From assembly GCA_900143635.1 (NCBI GenBank), contig FREY01000010.1, positions 1 through 64,000 of the forward strand: a stretch of 64,000 nucleotides of DNA, in the 5' to 3' direction. Origin of the DNA: Rhodobacteraceae bacterium Alg231-04 (GTDB lineage: Bacteria > Pseudomonadota > Alphaproteobacteria > Rhodobacterales > Rhodobacteraceae). Each line of letters starts with the position of its first letter. The first letter of the stretch is position 1. This document shows, one piece after another, positions 1 through 9,243 of this stretch. The position numbers and the translations under genes were made by a program. Under the pieces are notes generated by a model that was not told the DNA's origin, did not search any database, and worked only from the letters and a program-made list of their open reading frames with translations.

Positions 1-1
1 G

Positions 2-544
2 CTCTGGCTCAACGACGGTTCGTGTGTCCGGCTTCGTCCCGAATATCGTAATCACGTCTGGTCGTACGATTTCGTGCATCACCGAACAGATGATGGCAGG
101 GCTTTCAGGACATTGAACATTCTGGACGAACACAGCCGGGAATGTCTTGCGATCCGGGTGAAGCGGAAGCTGAACGCGAACGAAGTCATTGATGCTCTGA
201 CGGATCTGTTCATTCTGCGAGGCGTGCCCTCTTACATCCGATCAGATAATGGCCCTGAGTTCATTGCTGAGGCCGTCAGAGGCTGGATCAAGGCTGTCGG
301 GGCCAAGGCCGCATACATCGAGCCTGGATCGCCATGGGAGAACGGATACTGCGAGAGCTTCAATGGGCGAATGCGGGATGAATTGCTGAACGGTGAAATC
401 TTCTATTCGTTACGAGAGGCCCAGATCATTATCGAAAGCTGGAGAAAACACTACAACACCAAACGACCCCATAGTGCTCTGGGCTACCGCCCACCTGCGC
501 CAGAGGCCATCGTCCCGATGGACCAAAGGCCAACCATGCACTAA
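2..544 (+). CDS. IS3-family transposase OrfB, 3' part (cut by window start)
   Basis: This is the C-terminal part of a DDE transposase with an rve integrase core, from an IS3-family element. The frame is open from base 2, so the start lies outside the window. The catalytic triad is visible: Asp in [14 protein letters not shown], Asp in RSDNGPEF, and Glu in [16 protein letters not shown], followed by [16 protein letters not shown], typical of IS3 OrfB ends. In the family the active protein is an OrfAB fusion made by -1 frameshifting; OrfA is not in view. The stop is 34 bases inside the element's right end. The insertion lies in another IS3 element. Confidence 0.93.
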   Translation, partial: LWLNDGSCVRLRPEYRNHVWSYDFVHHRTDDGRAFRTLNILDEHSRECLAIRVKRKLNANEVIDALTDLFILRGVPSYIRSDNGPEFIAEAVRGWIKAVGAKAAYIEPGSPWENGYCESFNGRMRDELLNGEIFYSLREAQIIIESWRKHYNTKRPHSALGYRPPAPEAIVPMDQRPTMH

Positions 545-578
545 CTTTCAATTTGGACCACTCAAGTGGGGCTGCTCA
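545..578 (+). repeat. Right terminal inverted repeat region of the first IS3-family element
   Basis: Read on the minus strand from base 578, the end begins TGAGCAGCCCCACTTGAGTG. It has the 5'-TG terminus expected of IS3 elements and starts exactly where the coding frame of the second element (OrfA, minus strand) is interrupted. The left end and the target duplication lie outside the window. Confidence 0.65.
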
Positions 579-674
579 CAAACGCTCCGAAACCTCACGA
601 ACAGCATACCCACGAACTGAAATCTGATGCACCGCATCACGTTTGAAATCTTCACTGAATTTTGGCGTCCCCAT
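576..674 (-). pseudogene. IS3-family OrfA, N-terminal 32 residues only
   Basis: From ATG at 674 the minus strand encodes MGTPKFSEDFKRDAVHQIS and then VRGYAVREVSERL. This is the start of the helix-turn-helix of an IS3/IS911-type OrfA, where GVS normally follows. The frame runs into a TGA made by the inserted IS end (578-576). The product would be a non-functional stub. The HTH start is seen directly; the family assignment rests on established OrfA sequences. Confidence 0.7.
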
Positions 675-733
675 AACGGCCTCCTTGCCTCAAAATTGGG
701 GAAGAAAACGTCTACAATACTAGGGGCTATTCA
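576..733 (-). mobile_element. Truncated second IS3-family element (left end and start of OrfA)
   Basis: A left end reading TGAATAGCCCCTAG from base 733 (minus strand) is followed by a leader with an AGGAGG-like ribosome site and the start of an OrfA. The element is then interrupted near base 578 by the TGAGCAGCCCC end of the first element. It is therefore an IS inserted into an IS, and only about 155 bp of the older element remain on this side. Confidence 0.7.
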
Positions 734-842
734 CTCTTTGAGGGAAGCAGTTAAGCAAAGACTTGAGTGCAATTTCACTCAGTATTTTGAAGCGCAATTT
801 CACCGTGTTAGCATGTGTTAACGCAACGAGTTGGAACAAATA

Positions 843-3800
843 ATGCTCAAAACTTCAGCGGAATGGCTGGCGGGCTTGCGGCTGGACAGCCTCATCGATC
901 TCTTTGAGGAACAGGAAATTGACCTGGAAGCGGCTGTCGAACTGACTGAAGCTGACCTCAAGGAATTGGGCCTTCCGATGGGACCGCGCAAGAAGCTTTT
1001 GCGCGCAATTGCAGAGCTGCGTGAGAAAGACAGATCTGAAAGCCAGTCAACCTCGACAGAGAAAGCTGACAAAACGGTTGTCTCTGGTCAAAACCGACAA
1101 GTCACAATCCTGTTTTCTGACATCGTCGGATTTACAAGGCTGTCTTCGCGGCTGGATGCCGAACAGGTTCATTCCCTGCTACAGGCCTATTTTGGTGCTG
1201 CCGACGAAATCATCCGGAAGCATGGCGGCGTGATCGACAAGCATATTGGTGACAGCGTTATGGCGGTGTTCGGCGTGCCGGTCGCGCTTGGGAATGAAGC
1301 AGAACGGGCTTTGGACGCGGCGCTAGCCATCCAGGCAGCAATGGAAGGCGTTAGCGCCACAGCGGGAGAGAACGTGCAGGCTCACATTGGGCTGGCCAGC
1401 GGCCGGGTTGTTGCAAACACCGTGGGGTCTTTGGAAGAATTCACGGTCATCGGGGAGTCGGTAAACCTCGCCGCTCGACTGACAGACAAAGCCGGCGCTG
1501 GCGAGATAGTACTTTCTGAGGCCATCCGGAGTGCGATGCCTCTGAGGCTGGAATTCGGTCAAAGGCAGACCTGGCATCTGAAGGGATTTGATCAGCCGGT
1601 TGCCGGTTTCCTGGTGAATGTTGGGTTTGAAAAGAACGCCGGATCTGAAGCACGATCGCCCATTATTGGCAGAACGCGGGAACTCGGACAGTTCAATCTG
1701 GCCCTAAGCGATTGCCTGTCTGCAGGGCGCGGGCAGTTCATCTACTTGCGAGGAGAGGCCGGGATCGGCAAAACCCGCCTGGCGCAGGCGTTTTCAGAAC
1801 GGGCGCAACAGCATGGCTTCGATGTTCACCGGGTTCTCGTTCTCGATTTTGGCGCCGCCCACGGGCAAGACGCCGTCCGTAGCCTATTGCGCAGTTTGAT
1901 TGGCCTGGCTGCGGATGCCAGTGAACTGGACTGTCAACGTGCAGTAGAAGAGGCTTTGATATCCGGGCAGGTTTTGGAAGAAGACTTGCCGCATCTGCAC
2001 AACATACTGGGGCTGCCGCAGCAGGGCAGCAACCGGGCTCTATACGATGCAATGGATACCGAGCGGCGGAAAGCCGGTCATAGGGACGTCGTCCGCCATT
2101 GTCTGATAGCGCAATCCAAACACGCGCCCATTTTTGTGATTGTCGAGGATGTTCACTGGGCGCAGGCTTCTGCGCTCGAAACCCTCGCGGATCTGATCCG
2201 CTCCGTTGAGAACACCCAGGTCATTCTCGTGGCGACCACACGGATTGAAAGCGACCCGTTTAGCAAACTCAACAAGGTCGGGTTGGGAGCAACTGAACTG
2301 ACAACGCTTGATCTCAAGTCGCTCAGGCCCGAAGAAGCCCTGCAACTTTCTGCCGGTTTCAATGACCCGTCAAAGGACCTTGTGCGATTGTGCATTGAAC
2401 GGGCAAAGGGCAATCCGCTGTTCCTTGAGCAATTGCTGCGCAATGCCACGGCAAGCGGGTTCAACGCGGTTCCGGATACTGTTCAGAGCCTCGTACAGGC
2501 GAGTCTGGACAAGCTGAGCGAACATGACCGGAACGCCCTTGAAGCTGCAGCAGTCATGGGACAGCAGTTTCAAATTGAACATGTTCGGCGGCTGGTTTCA
2601 GACCCGCACTTCGACCCTTCTGGCCTGATTTCCAACCGCCATATTCAGGCAGACGGCGGAAACTTTCTTTTTGCGCACGCATTGGTGCGCGACGGGGTCT
2701 ACTCCTCTATCCTTGGTTCCCGTCGCCGGAAATTGCACGCGCGCATGGCCGAACTGCTGGGGTCGTCCGACCTTCCTCTCCGCGCCCGCCACTTGGAAAA
2801 GGCAGAGGATGAAGGAGCGCCGTTGGCCTATCTGGAAGCCGCGCGACATGCGGCAGCGGCACAAGATGAAGATTCTGTCGTCGGCCTCAGTGACGCTGGA
2901 TTAACCCTGCATCCGAAACCGGAACACCGGGCAGAACTTTTGAGATTGAAAGGTGACGCCCTACGCACTCTTGGCCAAACGCAGGCTTCTATTGAGATGT
3001 TTCAACAGGCAGTTGCTGAGGCAAAGAGCAAACAAGACATGTGTCTCGCCAATATAGGTGCCGCCGAGGGCATGCGCGTCGCCAGCGACTACGCCAAGGC
3101 GCTTGACGCTTTGCAGCAGGCCGACCAAGGGGCAGAAGAACTGCCAAGGTCAGTTCAGGCGCGGATCCAGCAATTGAGAGGCAGCCTGAACTTTCCGCTC
3201 GGAAACATCGAAGAATGTGTAAAGGCACATGAGGCTGCATTGACGCAGGCGCAGATGGCGGGTGATCCGTCTTCGGAAGCGGCCTCGCTGAGTGGGTTGG
3301 GCGATGCATTTTACCTGCAGGGTCTGATGAAAGATGCGCAGGCGCATTTCGCGCATTGCGTCGAAGTCAGCCGCAAACACGACCTGGGCCGGACCGAAGT
3401 AGCCAACCTTCATATGGTCGGATGGTCCCGGATGCACATGCTGGAGCTGCGCGAAGCATTGCAGGACGGATTTGACGCCGCCCGCATGGCCGAACGTGTC
3501 GGGCAGCTGCGTGCCGCGGTTATTGCACACCAGCTTATCGCGCGGATAAGCAATATGCAGGGCAATTCTGAGAGAGCCGCTGAACATGCCCAAAAGTGCA
3601 TCACCATTGCTCAGGAGATCGGTGCCGCGGTTTTTGTCGTATCAGGCTCAACACATCTGGCGCATATTCTGGCTGAGAACGGAAAGCCGGACGAGGCCCG
3701 TTCTCTCATCCAGGAAATCCTGCCGCAGGCCAGATCCGTGGGAAAGAGTTTCTGTGGCCCCTACACTTTGGCGGTGGCGGCTAAGCTTAGCACGGAGGCG

Positions 3801-4154
3801 GATGCAGCAAGGGCGTTTTTGGCAGAGGCGGAGGCCATACTTGATGATGGCTGCGTCAGCCACAATTACATGTGGTTCGCCGAAGTCGCTCTTCCCGAGG
3901 AATTGCGGCGCGGGAACCTGGAAGCCGCTGAACGCCACATCCGGCGGCTGAACAAATACACACTACGGCAGCCCTTAGCCTGGTCGCAATTCATAATTGA
4001 CAAGGGGCGCGTGCTTTTGAAGCTCCGCTTGGATCCAAGTGATGTGTCTCTAGTGCCCTGTTTGGAAGGACTTATTGACCAGGCCGCAGCAGTGGGCATG
4101 GACAGCGAAAGGGTTCAATTGAGCGAAGCATTAAAAGAAATCAATCTCAAATGA
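843..4154 (+). CDS. SAM domain - class III nucleotide cyclase - AAA/NACHT-like ATPase - TPR protein
   Basis: This is a large multidomain signalling protein of about 1,103 residues. Residues ~1-63 form a SAM domain (EWLAGLRLDSLIDLFEEQEI). Residues ~85-265 form a class III adenylate/guanylate cyclase: ILFSDIVGFTRL and KHIGDSVMAVFG carry the two metal-binding Asp residues, and VIGESVNLAARL the transition-state Asn and Arg. A P-loop ATPase follows, with Walker A GEAGIGKT at ~304 and Walker B FVIVEDVHW at ~431. The C-terminal ~450 residues are TPR-like helical repeats. I chose ATG at 843; an in-frame TTG lies at 831. The likely role is cAMP production gated by ATP-dependent oligomerisation. It is a single-gene unit, and its ligand is unknown. 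Confidence 0.9.
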   Translation: MLKTSAEWLAGLRLDSLIDLFEEQEIDLEAAVELTEADLKELGLPMGPRKKLLRAIAELREKDRSESQSTSTEKADKTVVSGQNRQVTILFSDIVGFTRLSSRLDAEQVHSLLQAYFGAADEIIRKHGGVIDKHIGDSVMAVFGVPVALGNEAERALDAALAIQAAMEGVSATAGENVQAHIGLASGRVVANTVGSLEEFTVIGESVNLAARLTDKAGAGEIVLSEAIRSAMPLRLEFGQRQTWHLKGFDQPVAGFLVNVGFEKNAGSEARSPIIGRTRELGQFNLALSDCLSAGRGQFIYLRGEAGIGKTRLAQAFSERAQQHGFDVHRVLVLDFGAAHGQDAVRSLLRSLIGLAADASELDCQRAVEEALISGQVLEEDLPHLHNILGLPQQGSNRALYDAMDTERRKAGHRDVVRHCLIAQSKHAPIFVIVEDVHWAQASALETLADLIRSVENTQVILVATTRIESDPFSKLNKVGLGATELTTLDLKSLRPEEALQLSAGFNDPSKDLVRLCIERAKGNPLFLEQLLRNATASGFNAVPDTVQSLVQASLDKLSEHDRNALEAAAVMGQQFQIEHVRRLVSDPHFDPSGLISNRHIQADGGNFLFAHALVRDGVYSSILGSRRRKLHARMAELLGSSDLPLRARHLEKAEDEGAPLAYLEAARHAAAAQDEDSVVGLSDAGLTLHPKPEHRAELLRLKGDALRTLGQTQASIEMFQQAVAEAKSKQDMCLANIGAAEGMRVASDYAKALDALQQADQGAEELPRSVQARIQQLRGSLNFPLGNIEECVKAHEAALTQAQMAGDPSSEAASLSGLGDAFYLQGLMKDAQAHFAHCVEVSRKHDLGRTEVANLHMVGWSRMHMLELREALQDGFDAARMAERVGQLRAAVIAHQLIARISNMQGNSERAAEHAQKCITIAQEIGAAVFVVSGSTHLAHILAENGKPDEARSLIQEILPQARSVGKSFCGPYTLAVAAKLSTEADAARAFLAEAEAILDDGCVSHNYMWFAEVALPEELRRGNLEAAERHIRRLNKYTLRQPLAWSQFIIDKGRVLLKLRLDPSDVSLVPCLEGLIDQAAAVGMDSERVQLSEALKEINLK

Positions 4155-4342
4155 AAGAATGCTATACTCGTTCCGGCAAACCTTGAGTTGTCACGTTGAG
4201 CCGTGGCTGCAGGCGGGCTTTCCGTAATTTTTCCTCCGCTTTGCTCTAATGCCCGGCTCCCAACGCACGAAAGAGCAAATGGCGCAATGGTCGATTGTAT
4301 TTGGCTGGTCCGCAGAAATGATCGTTTGAGGGAGAAGGCCAG

Positions 4343-5275
4343 ATGAAAGTAGCTGTTGTACAGGAACCGCCGGTTTACCTGAACAAAACCAAATCAATTG
4401 CCCGTGCTGTCGAACTGATTGCTAGCGCGGCCAAGCAGAATTGCGAGCTCGTTGTCTTCCCTGAAGTGTGGCTTCCCGGGTACCCAACCTTCGTATGGCG
4501 GCTTCCTCCAGGGGCGGGGATGGTAAAGACGGATGAGCTTTTTGCGCTTTCTCAAAAAAACTCGATGGACATGGGAAAAGATGACCTTGCCCCTGTTCGC
4601 TCTGCTGCCAAGGAACATGGTATTGTGGTTGTCATGGGGCACCAGGAAGTGGACGGGAAAGTAAGCGGCAGCACGCTTTACAACAGTGTTGCGATTATTG
4701 ATGCAGACGGACGCCTGCTGAACAATCACCGAAAGCTCATGCCGACCAACCCTGAACGTATGGTCTGGGGCTTTGGTGACGGTTCGACGCTGAACGTTGT
4801 AGAAACCGCGGTCGGGCGCATCGGCGCGCTGATCTGCTGGGAAAACTACATGCCTCTTGCTCGCTATGCCCTATATGCCCAGAATATCGACATCTACGTG
4901 GCCCCGACTTGGGACAGCGGTGACACCTGGATGGCCACAATGCAGCATATTGCCCGAGAGGGAGGCTGCTGGGTCATCGGATGCGCGACGTCGATAGAAG
5001 CCAGCGACATTCCTGAGGGGGTACCTTACCGGGAAGAGCTGTTCCCGCAAGATGATGAATACATCAATCCGGGAGACGCGGTTGTCTATAAGCCTTTCGG
5101 CGGCGTTCATGCGGGACCAATGAGGAAAGAAAAGGGGCTTTTGGTGACAGATATCGAAGTTCCGTTAGCGACCGCCTCTCGCCGGAAATTTGATGTCACC
5201 GGCCACTATTCGCGGCCGGATGTCTTTACGCTCAAAGTCAACCGGTCCAAACAGTCATCGATTTCTTTCGGGTGA
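4343..5275 (+). CDS. Nitrilase (carbon-nitrogen hydrolase)
   Basis: A 310-residue nitrilase-superfamily enzyme that hydrolyses nitriles (or amides) to carboxylates and ammonia. The catalytic triad is visible: Glu41 in FPEVWLPGYP, Lys131 in HRKLMPTNPE and Cys165 in ALICWENYMP. The CWENYMPLARYALY stretch and the PTWDSG segment favour a true nitrilase over an amidase branch. Length is normal for the family, and there is no signal peptide, so it should be cytoplasmic. Start ATG at 4343 is preceded by GAGGGAGAAGG at good spacing. It is monocistronic, about 190 bp after the cyclase gene. The substrate cannot be read from sequence. Confidence 0.92.
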   Translation: MKVAVVQEPPVYLNKTKSIARAVELIASAAKQNCELVVFPEVWLPGYPTFVWRLPPGAGMVKTDELFALSQKNSMDMGKDDLAPVRSAAKEHGIVVVMGHQEVDGKVSGSTLYNSVAIIDADGRLLNNHRKLMPTNPERMVWGFGDGSTLNVVETAVGRIGALICWENYMPLARYALYAQNIDIYVAPTWDSGDTWMATMQHIAREGGCWVIGCATSIEASDIPEGVPYREELFPQDDEYINPGDAVVYKPFGGVHAGPMRKEKGLLVTDIEVPLATASRRKFDVTGHYSRPDVFTLKVNRSKQSSISFG

Positions 5276-5886
5276 TACCGGCGTTTCCTGGTCTGGCAGA
5301 AAAAGGGCCCTTGGGGTGCGAAGGGTCCGAACGAGACTTCTTTTTGGTACGCAGCGAAGAATGCTGATGTAAATCCCTCCTTCAGCATTGGACTGAGAAG
5401 CGGCAGAGCGCTTACTGGATCTATGTTGAGTGGCGGGGGCAGTTGAGAGCTCGGAGTCGACTTACGCGCGGCAGACCGAAACCCGGTTTCTAGATCATCT
5501 TGAGTCGGCTTTCAACTTTGGAGCATTTCAGGCTGCACTTGCAGCGAATTCACACTTTCCGCCCTTCCTGCGGGGCCAATGAGGTTTGAGTAGCGGCTCG
5601 GATCACGTCCGCTTCGGGCTGACAAGCGGCCGCCTGCACCTGCAGCATCCCAGAGAGATAGCAATGGCGGCTGTGGGCTCTGTAGCTGCCTTGCGGCGGT
5701 GCAGCGCCATGATCCTTCACCTGGGCGAGGTCAAAGCAGCCACGGGTGGCTGCAGGCAGCCCTTCTACGACTTTCGTGCCGGGAGCAGCATGAGGCGGTA
5801 TCTAGAGCACTAAGGGCGGTTGGCTGCCTTTCGCTGCGGTTGGATCGGATGTCTGCTTTTGAAATCATTCTAGACTACGCGGTACT
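5276..5886. other. Gene-free stretch with decayed repeat-like sequence
   Basis: No convincing gene was seen. Short open frames here lack ribosome sites and recognisable protein features. The stretch from about 5520 onward (CTGCAGCGAATTCACAC and following) resembles the decayed GC-rich repeats found in other gaps of this window. A weak CCCTT/AAGGG hairpin near 5308-5326 could end the nitrilase transcript, but it lacks a clear T-run. Confidence 0.5.
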
Positions 5887-5914
5887 AAAAAAACGCCGAC
5901 CAAAATGGCCGGCG
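5887..5914 (-). terminator. Rho-independent terminator after the TRAP permease remnant
   Basis: On the minus strand an 8-bp stem (CGCCGGCC / GGTCGGCG, one G-U pair) with loop ATTTT is followed by seven T's. It lies 10 bases after the stop of the truncated DctM gene, so the original gene end has been kept. Confidence 0.85.
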
Positions 5915-5924
5915 CTTCATGTCG

Positions 5925-6450
5925 CTATTGTGTAATAATTTCCGGGCCCATGATCGTGTTCGGGAGGAACGTTGAAAGGAAGGGAACATACGTAACAATG
6001 ATTAGGAAAACGAACAGTACCGCGAGGAAGGGGAGAGCGGCACGAACGACGCTCATCATCGGCATACCGGCGACACCAGAGGTCACGAAGAGGTTCGGAC
6101 CAACCGGAGGTGTGATCATCCCGATCTTCATGTTGACCACCATGATAATACCCAGATGGATTGGGTCGATGCCCAGTTCAATGGCAATTGGGAATACCAG
6201 CGGGGCAACAATTACCAGCAAGCCTGATGGTTCCATGAACTGACCACCGATTAACAGGATGATGTTGACAACGATCAGGAACATGACCGGACCAAATCCA
6301 GCAGACAGCATGGCATTGGCAACATGTTGCGGGATTTGCTCGTCTGTCAGAACGTGTTTCAGGATCAATGCGTTCGCGATGACGAACAACAGTGTCACGG
6401 TTAGTTTGCCAGCATCAAACAGCGTTTTCTGGGTGTCCGGGTGAATGATA
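5925..6450 (-). pseudogene. TRAP transporter large permease (DctM), C-terminal remnant
   Basis: The minus strand encodes about the last 175 residues of a DctM-type TRAP permease. It has hydrophobic helices (VTLLFVIANALILKHVLT, VMFLIVVNIILLIGGQFMEP) and the family motif ITPPVGPNLFVTSGVAG. DctM proteins are normally about 430 residues. Homology begins near IIHPDTQKTLFDAGKLT, and upstream sequence in the same frame is repeat-like, not DctM. No partner DctP or DctQ is adjacent. The 3' end and terminator are intact, so a deletion or repeat insertion removed the front of the gene. Confidence 0.85.
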
Positions 6451-6711
6451 GCTGTGAGCAAAGTCCAGGGCTTTTGCCGCAGAGGTGTCGGGTCTCCGAG
6501 TGGCGCTGAGCAGCCCTTGATGCGGTCCGCAGCATTTTGACTTTGGTGCGCCGCGTTGAGTGAGTGCCGTTTGCAGTCGCCCCAACCGATACAAAGGCCA
6601 AGCTGCAACGCAGCCATGAGAACGGCCAGTCATTGTGCGCGCGGAGAAATCAGGGGCGCCTCCCGCAGAGTTCGCGTCAGAGTAGTTTGGCCGAGTAGTT
6701 GGAGTAATGCG

Positions 6712-8859
6712 TCACTTGACCATGAAGCTGTAGACACCGTCCCAATCCTCAGAAGGCGGGTTAGTGATAAATTCTTGGCAGCGGGCGATATATGTGTCTG
6801 CGAGGGTTGGATTGGCAGCAGTATCCCGATGCGCCTGAAGTGCTGCCAAGGCCTCGCTCCACGACCCCGCGCGGTAGAGGGCGTAGCAGGAGGCCCAACT
6901 TTCAGCCTCGCGGCGCCTGGCTGTGCTTGGGGCAAACCCGGCGGTGTCGCCGGATTCCCCCAGAAGTTCGAAGATTTTTGTCGGCTTGCTGGTTCCTGCG
7001 GGTGACACGAGATCCACCTCGCTGAAAAGGAAAAGCCCCGGTACCTGCCGAACGATATCTTCTGAGACAAGTATCCGAGTGCCGTAGACCTTGTTGAGGC
7101 CCTCAAGCCGAGAGGCAAGGTTCACCACCGCGCCAAGAGCCGTGTACTGCATGCGCGACAGCGAGCCGACATTTCCGACAATCACCTGCCCAGTGTGCAG
7201 GCCGATACGCGTGTGCAACGGCAGCAGGGGGGATCCGCCTGTGTCTGAATTGAGAGCATCTTCGACATGCAAGCAAGCCAGCGCTGACCGGCACGCATGT
7301 TCGGCATGTTTGGAATCTTCAAGCGGGGCATTCCACATCGCCATGATCGCATCGCCGATGTACTTGTCGACATTGCCACCGGTGGCAGCAATTTCTACCT
7401 CCATGACTTCAAAATAGTGCGAGAGCGCAGGCATCAACTCGTCCGGCTTGAGGTTTTCCGTACGCGCGGTGAACCCTTGGAGATCGGAAAACAGCAGCGT
7501 AACCTCGCGCGAGGTACCGCCGACACCGGTCATCTCGCCCTTCGAAACGATTGCCCGCACCAGATCCTTAGGAACATAAGCGCCAAAGCTGGCAAGGCCG
7601 GTCTTCATGCTGGAGATCGCAGATTCCAGTTCAAAAACCTCCTTTATTCTTGATCCAAGGGCCATGTCGTGGCCGATTTGGAAGTTGCTGATGCGACGGG
7701 CTTCTTCGGCGACTTGCCGCAAGCTGGAGCTGAGCAGGCGCGCGACAACAACAATGCAGGCGATCGAGACCAGCAGAATAAGGCCGCTGATCTGCAGGGC
7801 CCGTACAGTGGTCCGTTTGATCTCACCCACAAACTCGGCCTCGGGCACGGCTAGGCCAAGCGTCGGCCGCACGCCCACAATCTCGGGGATCGGCGCAACT
7901 GAAGCTATGTAGGTTTCGCCGCTATTCGGGGCCGTGAACCGAAAAAACGCTTCGCCGTCAGATCGCCAACTCGAGATGGCGGTCTCTACTATCTTGCTTT
8001 CGATCTCGGCATTGTCTACGGATCCTGCCGTCAAAAACCGTGCCCCGCCGCCATCAGAGCGCGCGCGCGAATAGAAAAAAGGCCTGCCGTTTTGGTCGAG
8101 CATGAAAACAATGCCGTCCTCTCCGATCCGGGTTTCCTTGAGTATCGTGGCAAAGGTCGACAGGGTCATGTCGATGCCGACGACACCTATTGATGTGCCA
8201 CTGTCGTCTTCAATACGTTTGGCGAAAGTGACACCGGGACGACCTGTGCTTTCAAAGACGTAGGGCTGGGTAAAATACAGCTCACCGGTTTCCATCGCCC
8301 CTTGGTACCAGGGGCGTTCACGCGGATCATAGGTTGTCGGTCGCTCGTGGAAGAGCTTGGTCTTGCCCGCGTAATTCGACCAGAAGTAGGTTTCCTTGCG
8401 CCCGTCAGGGTGACCCCCAGTAAAGCGAAGAACGCGTGTGGCATTGCCGGGCACTGGCGTTGCCTCAGGCCCGAAGGTCTGCATTCCTTTGGGCAGAAGG
8501 ATGTTCTGGTAAAACGCACCGGAGGCTTCCACACCGAAGAATATGCCATAGTAATGATCGTCAGCCTTTGTCAGGGCTTGCAGGACATTCAGGCCATCAA
8601 ATGATTTCGCCTGATCGGGAAATTCACCGATAAAGCTGGCGGCCGAGGAAACAACCTGCCCAGTTCCTTTGATCGTTGCCAGCATGTGATCGACAGACCG
8701 TTCCCGCGCCTTGATCATTTGGTCATGCGCCGTGTTCAGCGCCAGCTCCCGATTGCCGAAATAGAGAATGGCCACGACGGTGCCGATCAGGACAACCGTC
8801 AGCGTTGTGAAAACAGTGGCGACACCAATCTGGAGACGTACTTTCATCGCGCTCGCCAT
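6712..8859 (-). CDS. Membrane-anchored adenylate/guanylate cyclase with Cache sensor and HAMP
   Basis: A 715-residue class III cyclase. It has an N-terminal transmembrane helix (~residues 12-34) and a large periplasmic dCache-type sensor region (~40-330) with the typical RPWYQGAMETGELYFTQPY stretch. A second membrane helix follows (LQISGLILLVSIACIVVVA, ~350-370), then a HAMP-like linker and the cyclase domain (~430-610). The domain has metal-binding Asp residues in LLFSDLQGFT and KYIGDAIMAMW, and ALGAVVNLASRL for the Asn/Arg pair. It would make cAMP in response to a periplasmic small molecule. ATG 8859 follows AAAAGGAA closely; ATG 8847 in the same frame is an alternative. Confidence 0.92.
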   Translation of the reverse strand: MASAMKVRLQIGVATVFTTLTVVLIGTVVAILYFGNRELALNTAHDQMIKARERSVDHMLATIKGTGQVVSSAASFIGEFPDQAKSFDGLNVLQALTKADDHYYGIFFGVEASGAFYQNILLPKGMQTFGPEATPVPGNATRVLRFTGGHPDGRKETYFWSNYAGKTKLFHERPTTYDPRERPWYQGAMETGELYFTQPYVFESTGRPGVTFAKRIEDDSGTSIGVVGIDMTLSTFATILKETRIGEDGIVFMLDQNGRPFFYSRARSDGGGARFLTAGSVDNAEIESKIVETAISSWRSDGEAFFRFTAPNSGETYIASVAPIPEIVGVRPTLGLAVPEAEFVGEIKRTTVRALQISGLILLVSIACIVVVARLLSSSLRQVAEEARRISNFQIGHDMALGSRIKEVFELESAISSMKTGLASFGAYVPKDLVRAIVSKGEMTGVGGTSREVTLLFSDLQGFTARTENLKPDELMPALSHYFEVMEVEIAATGGNVDKYIGDAIMAMWNAPLEDSKHAEHACRSALACLHVEDALNSDTGGSPLLPLHTRIGLHTGQVIVGNVGSLSRMQYTALGAVVNLASRLEGLNKVYGTRILVSEDIVRQVPGLFLFSEVDLVSPAGTSKPTKIFELLGESGDTAGFAPSTARRREAESWASCYALYRAGSWSEALAALQAHRDTAANPTLADTYIARCQEFITNPPSEDWDGVYSFMVK

Positions 8860-9243
8860 TTCCTTTTCCCGATCGCCACTAAAGCCTGTCTCCCCCCATC
8901 GCGCAACGACCCTTTACGACCTGCCAATAAAGGCAGGCATTGGTGCAAATGCAGCGAAAATCAGGAATGAGGGGCTGCACCGCAGCGGTGGAGGGGGATT
9001 GTCAGGGTCGGCTATGGGCCGTCAGTGACGCCCCGCACAAACCGGCGGCTAGGGGTCGTTCGCTGCGCACTCACAAATGACGGCTCTACGCAACAGAATA
9101 CCCAAAAGCAGATCTTATAGCTGTGCAAACACCATCTCAGTAAGACCAAACTATACGATGTTTTCGTGACAAAATGAGTGTAACCTGCCAGAAATGAACC
9201 ACCTTAGATTGTTCAGGCGAACTAATGTAGGCGCGGAGTAGTG
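8860..9243. other. Intergenic region, no gene seen
   Basis: This is the divergent spacer between the cyclase and the lipoprotein gene. The middle (about 8930-9080) has the character of the dispersed decayed repeats (TGCAAATGCAGCGAAAATC and neighbours). GGAG at 9235-9238 is the ribosome site of the downstream gene. I could not define promoter boxes with confidence. Confidence 0.45.

Noticed and set aside
5586-5935. Short plus-strand frames before the TRAP remnant
   Set aside because: They have no ribosome site or domain and overlap the terminator and repeat-like sequence.
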